The translations under genes and the position numbers were made by a program. Of a stretch of 59,916 bases of DNA, positions 15,760 to 23,059 are shown piece after piece. Under the pieces are notes generated by a model. The model searched no databases and had not been told where the DNA came from. It saw nothing but the letters and a program-made list of their open reading frames with translations. Source of the stretch: Streptomyces sp. MBT65 (GTDB lineage Bacteria > Actinomycetota > Actinomycetes > Streptomycetales > Streptomycetaceae); the NCBI RefSeq assembly GCF_016612545.1, contig NZ_JAENRY010000091.1, forward strand, positions 1 through 59,916, in the 5' to 3' direction. Within the stretch, counting starts at the first letter, position 1; every line of letters starts with the position of its first letter.

Positions 15760-16437
15760 TCACCGGTCGGAGTCGGACAACAGGCCGATCAGATAGACCG
15801 TGATCGCGCGCTCCAGCGTCGCCGCGAACGGCGTGCGGAGGAACACGAGGCTCGGGTCGGTGGCGTAGGCGGTGCGGACGGCATCCGCCGGGTGGCTGTG
15901 GGTCCACAGGGCTCCGACGAGGACGATCGTCATGCTGGCCGCTTCGGCCGCCTCGCGGTCGCCCAGCTCGGGGAGGATCTCCCGCAGCATGCCCGCCAGA
16001 CCGGCGAGACCGTCGTGGGCCCCCCGTTTGTACTTCGCGGCCAGCTCGGCGGAGACATTGTGCTCAAGGATGCCGGCCTGGGCGCTGAGCAGTTCGCACA
16101 GCATCCGGCGGGACGCGAACGACGCGGCCAGACTCGATGCCACCGACCGGGCTCGCGCGGTCGCGGAGCCCGTGCGGTCGACGCAGGCGGGAAGTTGATC
16201 GACCACCTCCGCCAGGAAGTCGCGGGTCAGGCTCTCCAGGAGGTCCAGGAGGACGGCCTCGCGCGACTCGAAATAGCGCATGACGTTGGACTTCGCCAGT
16301 CCCACGCGGCGGCTGAGTTCGTTGAGGCTCATGGCCGAGACCGGCATCTCGCTGAGCATCGTCGCCGCGGTCTCCAGGATGCTCCGGCGGCGTACTTCGC
16401 GCTGCTCCTCGTTTCTGGCGCGTTGGAACGTGTTCAT
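15760..16437 (-). CDS. TetR family transcriptional regulator
   Basis: A 225-residue repressor-type regulator. Residues about 15-65 form the helix-turn-helix (RRSILETAATMLSE, SLNELSRRVGLAKSNVMRYFESREAVLLDLL); the rest is the helical ligand-binding domain. The start is ATG at 16437. It is divergent from an SDR gene, and the shared spacer carries two similar dyads that it most likely binds, controlling itself and the SDR. Ligand is unknown. Its 3' end faces the aldo/keto reductase across a tandem repeat. Confidence 0.9.
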   Translation of the reverse strand: MNTFQRARNEEQREVRRRSILETAATMLSEMPVSAMSLNELSRRVGLAKSNVMRYFESREAVLLDLLESLTRDFLAEVVDQLPACVDRTGSATARARSVASSLAASFASRRMLCELLSAQAGILEHNVSAELAAKYKRGAHDGLAGLAGMLREILPELGDREAAEAASMTIVLVGALWTHSHPADAVRTAYATDPSLVFLRTPFAATLERAITVYLIGLLSDSDR

Positions 16438-16450
16438 GCCGACATGTTAC

Positions 16451-16487
16451 AGACCTCCGGTCCCTTGCGTAGAGACCGAAGGTCTCT
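16451..16487. promoter_or_regulatory. Paired TetR operator candidates
   Basis: AGAGACC-GAA-GGTCTCT (16471-16487) is a perfect 7-bp-arm dyad. AGACCTCCGGTC at 16451-16462 is its near copy in the other orientation (GACCGGAGGTCT against GACCGAAGGTCT). Both lie between the divergent tetR and SDR genes. Confidence 0.7.
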
Positions 16488-16571
16488 TATGGTGGGGGAG
16501 TCCGAAGAGCCCGCCGGTCTGTTAGGTGGGACCGGCTCGCCATGTGATCCATGACCTGCGAGGAATCCGCA

Positions 16572-17408
16572 ATGACGAAGAAAGTAGCCCTGGTCACCGG
16601 CGCCTCCTCAGGCATCGGCGAGGCCGCCGCCCGACAGCTTCAGCAGGCCGGCTTCATCGTCTACGGCACGGCCCGGCGCACCGACCGGATGAGCGACCTG
16701 GCGGCATCGGGCGTGCGCACGCTCACGCTCGACGTCACCAGCGAGACCTCGGCCGCCGACGCGGTCGCCGAGATCATCGCGGCCGAGGGCCGCATCGACG
16801 TGCTCGTCAACAACGCCGGCTACGGCTCCTACGGCGCGCTGGAGGACGTACCCATGGAGGAGGCCCGCGCCCAGATCGAGGTGAACGTGTTCGGCCTGGC
16901 GCGGTTGACCCAGCTGGTTCTTCCGCACATGCGCGCCCGGCGCAGCGGCACCATCGTGAACATCAGCTCCATGGGCGGCCGGTTCGCCACGCCCATGGGC
17001 GCCTGGTACCACGCCAGCAAGTACGCCGTCGAAGGCCTCAGTGACGCCCTGCGCCTGGAACTCAAGCGGTTCGGAATCGACGTCGTGGTCATCGAACCCG
17101 GTTCCATCCGGACCGCGTGGGGCGCGATCGCCGCCGACAAGCTGCGGACCACCTCCGCCCACGGACCGTACGCCGAGCAGGCCGACGCGATGGCCGCGTC
17201 CCTGGAGCGCAGTTCACGGCCGGGATCCCGTATGACCTCACCCGCCACCGTCATCGGCAAGGCCGTGACCACGGCGGCGACCGCCCGGCGTCCGCGCACC
17301 CGCTACCGCGTCGGTTTCGGAGCCCGCCCGCTCATCCTCCTCAGCAGGCTGCTGCCGGACCGCGCCTTCGACGCGCTCGTCAAACGCTCGTCCGGCGTGC
17401 CGGCGTGA
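16572..17408 (+). CDS. Short-chain dehydrogenase/reductase
   Basis: A 278-residue classical SDR oxidoreductase using NAD(P)(H). It has the Rossmann motif VTGASSGIGEA at residues 9-19, NNAGYG at about 79-84, a catalytic Ser in VNISSMGG, and the YHASK Tyr/Lys pair. Arg residues after the second strand (GTARRTDR) favour NADP. The start is ATG at 16572 with GAGGAA seven bases upstream. Substrate is not evident. It is divergent from the TetR gene that probably controls it and is followed after 79 bp by the truncated DJ-1/PfpI gene, likely in one transcript. Confidence 0.92.
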   Translation: MTKKVALVTGASSGIGEAAARQLQQAGFIVYGTARRTDRMSDLAASGVRTLTLDVTSETSAADAVAEIIAAEGRIDVLVNNAGYGSYGALEDVPMEEARAQIEVNVFGLARLTQLVLPHMRARRSGTIVNISSMGGRFATPMGAWYHASKYAVEGLSDALRLELKRFGIDVVVIEPGSIRTAWGAIAADKLRTTSAHGPYAEQADAMAASLERSSRPGSRMTSPATVIGKAVTTAATARRPRTRYRVGFGARPLILLSRLLPDRAFDALVKRSSGVPA

Positions 17409-17487
17409 GCGCCCGCTCTGACACCGGCACCTCGTAAGAAGACAACTCCCAAGAATCCGGCACCTGTTCAGTAGTGAAGGAAAGACC

Positions 17488-18112
17488 ATGCCCGAAAGCG
17501 CGGGTAAGACCATGCCCGAATCCGCCGGCCCCCGGTCCAAGACCCTGATCGTCCTCTCCTCGGCGCGCGTGCTTCCGCTGAGCGAGCCCGCCGGTCACCC
17601 CGGGATACCGACCGGGTTCTTCCTCGTCGAACTCGCCGCGGTGATGGCGGAGTTCGAGCGCGACTACGACTTCGTCCTGGCCACGCCGGACGGCGAACTG
17701 CCCCAACTCGACGTCAACGGGCTCGCCCTGAACTTCCACGCGGGCGCCGGCCTCGGTCTCGCCACCGCCCGCACCACCATGCAGACCGGAGTCGAGCGAT
17801 TCGGCCCCGAGAGGCTGCGCGAGAAGAACCCGGAGCTCCTCAAGCGCCGGGAGTCCGAACTCGCCCTCGCTCACCGGCTTCTCGGCCGCATCCCGGTCTC
17901 CGAGCCGCTTCCCACGACCGACGCGGAGGCCGTCTCCGTCCGGGGCGATGTCGTCGCCGGCTTCGAGGCGTCGCCGCGGCGCGAGTACCTCTCCGTCCGC
18001 CAACTGATCGAACGGCACCGCGATCCCGCCTCCGACTTCTCGCTGGCGGACCTGGCCTTCGTCCACATGCCCGGCGGACACGCCCCGATGGTCGACTTCA
18101 ACGACAACCCGT
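17488..18112 (+). pseudogene. DJ-1/PfpI (type 1 glutamine amidotransferase-like) protein, C-terminus deleted
   Basis: Residues 1 to about 208 match the DJ-1/PfpI proteins that follow this pattern: IPTGFFLVELA, FVLATPDGELPQLDVNGLAL, then FVHMPGGHAPMVDFNDNP. Homology stops just after DNP, before the nucleophile-elbow Cys region and the C-terminal half. From about 18112 the reading frame continues open but runs antisense through the histidine kinase gene, so the remaining residues are meaningless. The start region is itself duplicated: MPESAGKT is followed by MPESAG, a 24-bp tandem duplication that offers two ATGs (17488, 17512), each preceded by AAGACC. It is downstream of the SDR and presumably shared its promoter. 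The loss is by deletion, not insertion. Confidence 0.85.
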
Positions 18113-19227
18113 GTGTGCATCCGCACGTTGACCAGCAAGTTGGCGACGACTCCGCGCAGTTGGGCCTCGTCCCCGCGTACCGTCACGTCCGGGGCCACGG
18201 TGACCGTCCAGGGGCGGTCCGGCTCCACGGCCGCCGCGTCCCGGCAGGACTCGGTGACCACGCGGCCGAGGTCCACGGGTTCGAGGTCGTCCGGGTCGTC
18301 CTCGTCGAAGCGGGCCAGCATCAGCAGCGATTCCACGAGCCGTGTCATCCGGTGCACCTCGGCCAGCATCCGGTCCATGGCCTCGTCGACGGACCCGGTG
18401 TCGGGCAGGGCTCCGCGCTGGTACAACTCGCCGTAGCCGCGCAGGGATTGGAGCGGGGTGCGCAGTTCGTGCGAGGCGTCCGCGACGAACTGGCGCAGCC
18501 GTTCCTCCGAGGCGTCGCGCGCGGCGAGGGCGGCATGGATCTGGTCCAGCATCCGGTTGAGGGCGCCGGAGAGCCGGCCCACCTCGGTCTTCGGGGCGAC
18601 GCGGGCCTCGACCAGACGCGGGGCGAAGTCACCGGTGGCGATGCGGTCGGCGGTCCGCGCCGCGTGTTCCAGCGGGCGCAGGGAGCGCCGTACGACGAGG
18701 ACGCCCAGTACGGCCAGGACGACATCGGCGAGCAACTGCACGCCGACGACCACCAGGACGGCCCGGCGCACCGCGGCCTCCGTCGCGGCGGTGTCGACGG
18801 CGGCCACGGCGGTCCGGCCGTCGGCGAGCCGGGCCGTGGCGAGCCGGTACTGCGCGGAGCCCGCCGAGCCGTCCGCCGGCACGGTCACCGGTGTGCCGGG
18901 AGCGGGCGGCGGGTCCGGGAAGCGCGGGCCGGGGCCCTGCGGGCGCTCGTCGCCGTCGAGGAAGGCGAGGTACAGGTCACCGCCGAATCTGATCCACCCG
19001 GGGCCGGTGGAGTCCTTGCCCGCGATCTCGATGCCGACGGAACTCGCGGTCGCCATACCGGCGGTCGTCGTGGTCAGCCGGTGATCGAGTTCCTTGTACA
19101 GCGAGGACCTCAGGACCGAGAACGTGACGATGCTCGTGACCGTCAGCACGCCGTTGAACAGCACGATGAGCAGGATGCTGATCCGGGTGCGCAGGGGCCG
19201 GTTCCGCCACCAGCGCCGGGTCAGCAC
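18113..19227 (-). pseudogene. Sensor histidine kinase, ATP-binding domain deleted
   Basis: An OmpR-partner histidine kinase. It starts at GTG 19227, overlapping the response regulator stop by seven bases. Domains in order: transmembrane helix about residues 14-35, extracytoplasmic sensor, second helix about 150-175, HAMP, then the dimerisation helix with the phospho-acceptor His in FVADASHELRTPLQSLRGYGEL. The sequence ends inside the N box (VVANLLVNVRMHT), so the G1, F and G2 boxes of the ATPase are missing. The frame stays open into antisense of the DJ-1 gene as far as about 17380, so a 600-residue chimera could be made but cannot autophosphorylate. The response regulator upstream is intact and is therefore an orphan in practice. 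Confidence 0.88.
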
Positions 19228-19931
19228 TCGGTCGTCCTGAGGCTGTAACCGACACCGCGATGCGTGTGGATCAGCCGCTCGCCGTCGCTGTCGACCTTGC
19301 GGCGCAGATAGCTGATGTACGTGGCCACCACGGTGTCGTCGCCGTTGAAGTCGTAGGACCACACGTGCTCCAGGAGCCGGGCGCGGGTGATCACCCGGCC
19401 CTGGTGCAGCATCAGGTACCGCAGCAGCCGGAACTCGGTGGGGGACAGGTCGATGAGGGCGCCGGCCCGGCGCACCTCGTGGGTCAGGGTGTTCAGGGTC
19501 AGGTCGGCGATCCCGATCGTGGGGTCGCTCGGGCGGTGCGCGCGGGTGCGGCGCAGGACGGCGCCCACGCGGGCGGCGACCTCGTCCAGACCGAACGGCT
19601 TGGTGATGTAGTCGTCGCCGCCCGCCGCGAGCCCCCGGACGAGGTCCTTGCGGGTGTCGCGGGCGGTGAGGAAGACGACGGCGACCGGGAGGGCGTCGGC
19701 GCGCAGCCGGTGCAGGACCTCGAAGCCGTCGCTGTCCGGCAGCATGATGTCGAGCAGGACCAGGTCGGGCAGGAACTCCCGGGCCAGGGTGAGCGCTTCG
19801 CGGCCGGTGGCGGCGGTGCGGACCTCGTACCCGACGAACCGCAGGAACCGGGTGACGGTGTCCACGATCGCCGGTTCGTCGTCGACCACCAGCAGCCGCC
19901 CCCGCGCCCGCGGCTCCTTGTCGTCGTCCAT
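19221..19931 (-). CDS. OmpR family response regulator
   Basis: A 236-residue response regulator. The receiver domain (about 12-125) has acidic residues DDE, the phospho-acceptor Asp in LVLLDIMLPDSDG, the Thr in FLTARD and the Lys in YITKPF. The C-terminal winged helix (about 140-232) has the recognition segment VVATYISYLRRKVD. It is cotranscribed with the histidine kinase downstream, whose ATPase is lost, so phosphorylation would need another kinase or small phosphodonors. It is divergent from the MMPL transporter gene across about 216 bp, a likely target. Confidence 0.93.
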   Translation of the reverse strand: MDDDKEPRARGRLLVVDDEPAIVDTVTRFLRFVGYEVRTAATGREALTLAREFLPDLVLLDIMLPDSDGFEVLHRLRADALPVAVVFLTARDTRKDLVRGLAAGGDDYITKPFGLDEVAARVGAVLRRTRAHRPSDPTIGIADLTLNTLTHEVRRAGALIDLSPTEFRLLRYLMLHQGRVITRARLLEHVWSYDFNGDDTVVATYISYLRRKVDSDGERLIHTHRGVGYSLRTTEC

Positions 19932-20147
19932 CGGTGAAGCCCCTCCGCGCCTGCCGTGATCTCGTGATCAAGGGTGCCCGACGGCCAGGACGGCTTCCAT
20001 GGGAGTTCCGTGTGAGAAGCGTCCCTGGCGGGACCGAACCGGGCTCAGCGCCTTGATCGGCCCATAGCGTCGCAGGCCTCGGGCCCCGCGGTCTCTCGCC
20101 GTGTGCCGGGCCCTTCCCTCCGCGCGTCCACTTCCAGGGAGTTCTAC

Positions 20148-22370
20148 TTGTCCACGTTCCTGTACCGCCTCGGGAGGTTCTCCTACCGGCGCAAATGGAC
20201 GGTGATCATCGGCTGGCTCCTCGTGCTGTGCGCCCTCGGCGCGGCGGCCGCGACCCTGATGAAGCCGTTCACCTCCTCCACGAGCATCCCGGGGACCGAG
20301 GCGCAGAAGGCCTCCGATGTCCTGGACAAGGAGTTCCCGTCGGGCAGTGACGGCATCAGCGGGCAGATCGTCTTCCGCGCGCCGAAGGGCGAGACGGTGA
20401 CGGCCGGTCCGGCGGCCGAAGCCGTTCGTACGGCCACCGACCGGATCGCGAGGACGCCGGGCGTGGAGTCCGTCACCGCGCCCTCGACCGCGGCGGGCAA
20501 CGTCTCCCGTGACGGCCGTACCGGAATAGGCAGGATCACCTTCACCGCGGAACAGGCCGACAAGATCGGCGCCGCCTCGGTCGAGACGATCGAGGCGGCG
20601 GCCGGGCAGGCGCGCTCCGCGGGGCTGACCGTGGCTCTGGGCGGCCAGGCGTTCGACCCCGTGCCGGAGGCCGGCGGCGGTGCCGGAGAAGGGGTCGGCG
20701 TGCTGATCACGCTGATCGTCCTGGTCGTGGTGTTCCGCTCGCTGCGCGCCGCCGTCGTCCCGCTGGCCATGGCCGTGGTGGGGGTGGCGATGGGCGTCCT
20801 GGCGCTGCTCACGCTCACCAGCGTCGTCGCCATGGACAGCACAGCGTTGGTGCTCGCCCTCATGCTGGGCCTCGCCGTCGGCGTGGACTACGCGCTGTTC
20901 ATCGTCTCCCGGCACCAGACACAGGTCAGGGACGGCATGGACCCGGAGGAGTCCGCGGGTCTCGCGGTGGGCACGGCGGGCTCGGCCGTGCTGTTCGCCG
21001 GTGCGACGGTGGTGATCGCACTCGCCGCGCTGACCGTCGTACGGATCCCCTTCCTCGCTGTGATGGGACTCGGCGCGGCCCTCACCGTCGTCATCGCGGT
21101 GGTCCTGGCGCTCACCCTGCTGCCCGCCGTGCTCGGCCTGTTGGGCCCGCGCATCGCCACCAGTCGCGTTCCGGCGCTACGGCGCTCCGCGCGCCGCTCG
21201 CTGGACAAGCAGCGGTCGGGCGCGGTGAGCACCGGTGTGCGCTGGGCGCGGCTGATGGACCGGCGGCGCTGGGCCGTCCTGGTGCTGGGGGTGATCGGGC
21301 TCGGCGTGCTGGCGGTGCCGGCCGCGGATCTGCGGCTCGGGCTGTCGCTGCCCAGCACCAACGCGGAGGCCGTCCGCGCGCAGAAGCTGACCGACGACGC
21401 GTTCGGCGCCGGATACAGCGGCACATTGGTCGTGTTGGTCGAGGGCGACAGGGCCGAGGCCGCCGCCCAGCAGATCGCCGGGGCGGCTGCCGAGCTGCCG
21501 GATGTCGCTTCCGTCGCTCCCGCCCGGCTCAGCGGCAGCGGAAACGCGGCCATGGTCGGCGTCGTACCGAAGAGCGGGCCGCAGTCCGAGCGCACGGAGC
21601 AGCTGCTGCACGACATCCGTGCCGCGCGCGACGGCATCGAGAAAACCACGGACACCGACATCAACGTCACCGGCTCCACCGCCGTGAGCATCGACGTCGC
21701 CGCGAAGCTGACGGCCGCGCTCCCGGTCTACTGTCTGGTGGTCATGGGACTCGCGGTCCTGCTGCTGACCTTGGTGTTCCGCTCGATCGCCGTGCCGTTG
21801 AAGGCCGCGCTGGGCTTCCTGCTGTCGCTCGGCGGCTCGCTGGGTGTGCTGGTCGCCGTCCTCCAATGGGGCTGGCTCTCCTCGGTACTCGGCACCCAGG
21901 GCAGCCCGACGATCATCAGCTTCCTGCCGATCCTGCTCATCGGCATCCTCTTCGGACTCGCCATGGACTACGAGGTGTTCCTCGTCTCCCGGATGCGCGA
22001 GGAGTACGCCCGCGGCAAGAGCCCGGTGGCGGCGATGGTGGACGGCTTCGGGCACGGCTCGAAGGTCGTCACCGCCGCCGCGGTCATCATGGTGAGCGTC
22101 TTCGGGTCCTTCGTCTTCTCCGACATGCAGATCACCAAGGGCATGGGTCTGGCCCTTGCGGTCGGGGTCCTGCTCGACGCGTTCGTGGTCCGGATGTGTC
22201 TGGTGCCGGCCGCGATGTCCGTGTTGCAGCATGTGGCCTGGTGGCTGCCGCGCTTCCTGCACCGGGTGCTGCCCCATGTCGACGTCGAGGGCGAGAAGTT
22301 GACGCGTCGTCAGGAGCCTCCGGCGGAGGCGGGCCGGGACGACAAGGACCTGCTTGCCTCACGGCACTAG
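20148..22370 (+). CDS. MMPL family RND-type membrane transporter
   Basis: A 740-residue inner-membrane exporter of the MMPL/RND superfamily with the expected two halves, each with one helix, a large extracytoplasmic domain and a five-helix bundle. Signature stretches are GVDYALFIVSRHQ in the first half and GLAMDYEVFLVSRMREEY in the second, holding the Asp-Tyr pairs of the proton relay. Start is TTG at 20148, with GGGAG six bases upstream and homology beginning at STFLYRLGRFSYRRKW; an upstream GTG at 20103 lacks a ribosome site. Such proteins export lipids, antibiotics or siderophores; the cargo is unknown. It is divergent from the response regulator gene. Confidence 0.92.
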   Translation: MSTFLYRLGRFSYRRKWTVIIGWLLVLCALGAAAATLMKPFTSSTSIPGTEAQKASDVLDKEFPSGSDGISGQIVFRAPKGETVTAGPAAEAVRTATDRIARTPGVESVTAPSTAAGNVSRDGRTGIGRITFTAEQADKIGAASVETIEAAAGQARSAGLTVALGGQAFDPVPEAGGGAGEGVGVLITLIVLVVVFRSLRAAVVPLAMAVVGVAMGVLALLTLTSVVAMDSTALVLALMLGLAVGVDYALFIVSRHQTQVRDGMDPEESAGLAVGTAGSAVLFAGATVVIALAALTVVRIPFLAVMGLGAALTVVIAVVLALTLLPAVLGLLGPRIATSRVPALRRSARRSLDKQRSGAVSTGVRWARLMDRRRWAVLVLGVIGLGVLAVPAADLRLGLSLPSTNAEAVRAQKLTDDAFGAGYSGTLVVLVEGDRAEAAAQQIAGAAAELPDVASVAPARLSGSGNAAMVGVVPKSGPQSERTEQLLHDIRAARDGIEKTTDTDINVTGSTAVSIDVAAKLTAALPVYCLVVMGLAVLLLTLVFRSIAVPLKAALGFLLSLGGSLGVLVAVLQWGWLSSVLGTQGSPTIISFLPILLIGILFGLAMDYEVFLVSRMREEYARGKSPVAAMVDGFGHGSKVVTAAAVIMVSVFGSFVFSDMQITKGMGLALAVGVLLDAFVVRMCLVPAAMSVLQHVAWWLPRFLHRVLPHVDVEGEKLTRRQEPPAEAGRDDKDLLASRH

Positions 22371-22378
22371 GACCTGAT

Positions 22379-22422
22379 GACGGTGGGAAAGGGGGACCCT
22401 GGGACCCCCCGTTCCCGCCGTC
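22379..22422 (+). terminator. Hairpin terminator after the MMPL gene
   Basis: GACGG-T-GGGAA-A-GGGGG pairs with CCCCC-G-TTCCC-G-CCGTC across a short CCTGGG-type loop, nine bases after the stop codon. The stem is long with single-base mismatches and has no T tract, as is common in Streptomyces. Confidence 0.65.
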
Positions 22423-22529
22423 ACCGGTGCTACGGGATCTCCGACTCCCGCGCCTCGCGCCGCAGATGCTCGGCGTCCACGCACACCGCACCGCCGTACG
22501 CACGCGCGACAGCACGGTCGAGGGCCGAG

Positions 22530-23005
22530 GGGACCGATCCCTGTCCGCGACCACCTCTCGGAGGACACCCGCGACAGCGCCGTGCCACTGGTGTGGATCC
22601 ACGGCGGCGGACGGATGCCCGGCCGCCTCGACCGGAAGGAGTCGCACGCCGTCGCGAAGGCGATCGCCGGTACCGGCGGACCGGTGCGCACCATCGACTA
22701 CCGCCTCGGGTGTTGCCGTGCCCGGATGGCGTGCCCTCGCGTCCCTCGTGCTCGACCTCTCGGCGAACCGCTACCCGGCCACGCCGGACGGCGTGGTCTC
22801 CGTCACGGCGACCGTCGCCCTCCAACAGGCAGGAGACGTACGGCCGTTGGGCCTCACGCACTACCGCCGCATGATCGACACGGCGATCGGGCTTGGGCCC
22901 ACCCCCGTCGTGACGCTCCAGCACTTCTCCGTCCCGAAGTGGTTCGCCGACGAGGGGTCCTGGATGATCGAGCGCGCGGTCAAGGCCGCCGGTGGAGGCT
23001 GTTGA
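22530..23005 (+). pseudogene. Debris: alpha/beta-hydrolase fragment followed by GH1 glycosidase fragment
   Basis: Two unrelated fragments lie head to tail. About 22535-22707 encodes an internal piece of an esterase of the HSL/acetyl-hydrolase type (PLVWIHGGG oxyanion motif, then AVAKAIA and PVRTIDYRL), with no start and no GxSxG. From about 22720 another frame, open to a TGA at 23005, ends in a piece of a family 1 glycosidase (HYRRMIDTAIGLG-TPVVTLQHFSVPKWFADEGSW), which lacks the catalytic glutamates further on. The sequence between the two parts is not recognised. These look like the two ends of a large deletion. Confidence 0.65.
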
Positions 23006-23059
23006 CCAGGAGCGTCGGAGAGGCCAAGTCGGCGGCGCCGCCCGGCAGTCCCTCGTGCC

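Noticed and set aside
19967..20060. GATCAAGG and CCTTGATC arms as an operator in the response regulator / MMPL spacer
   Set aside because: Arms are short and about 75 bp apart; likely chance.
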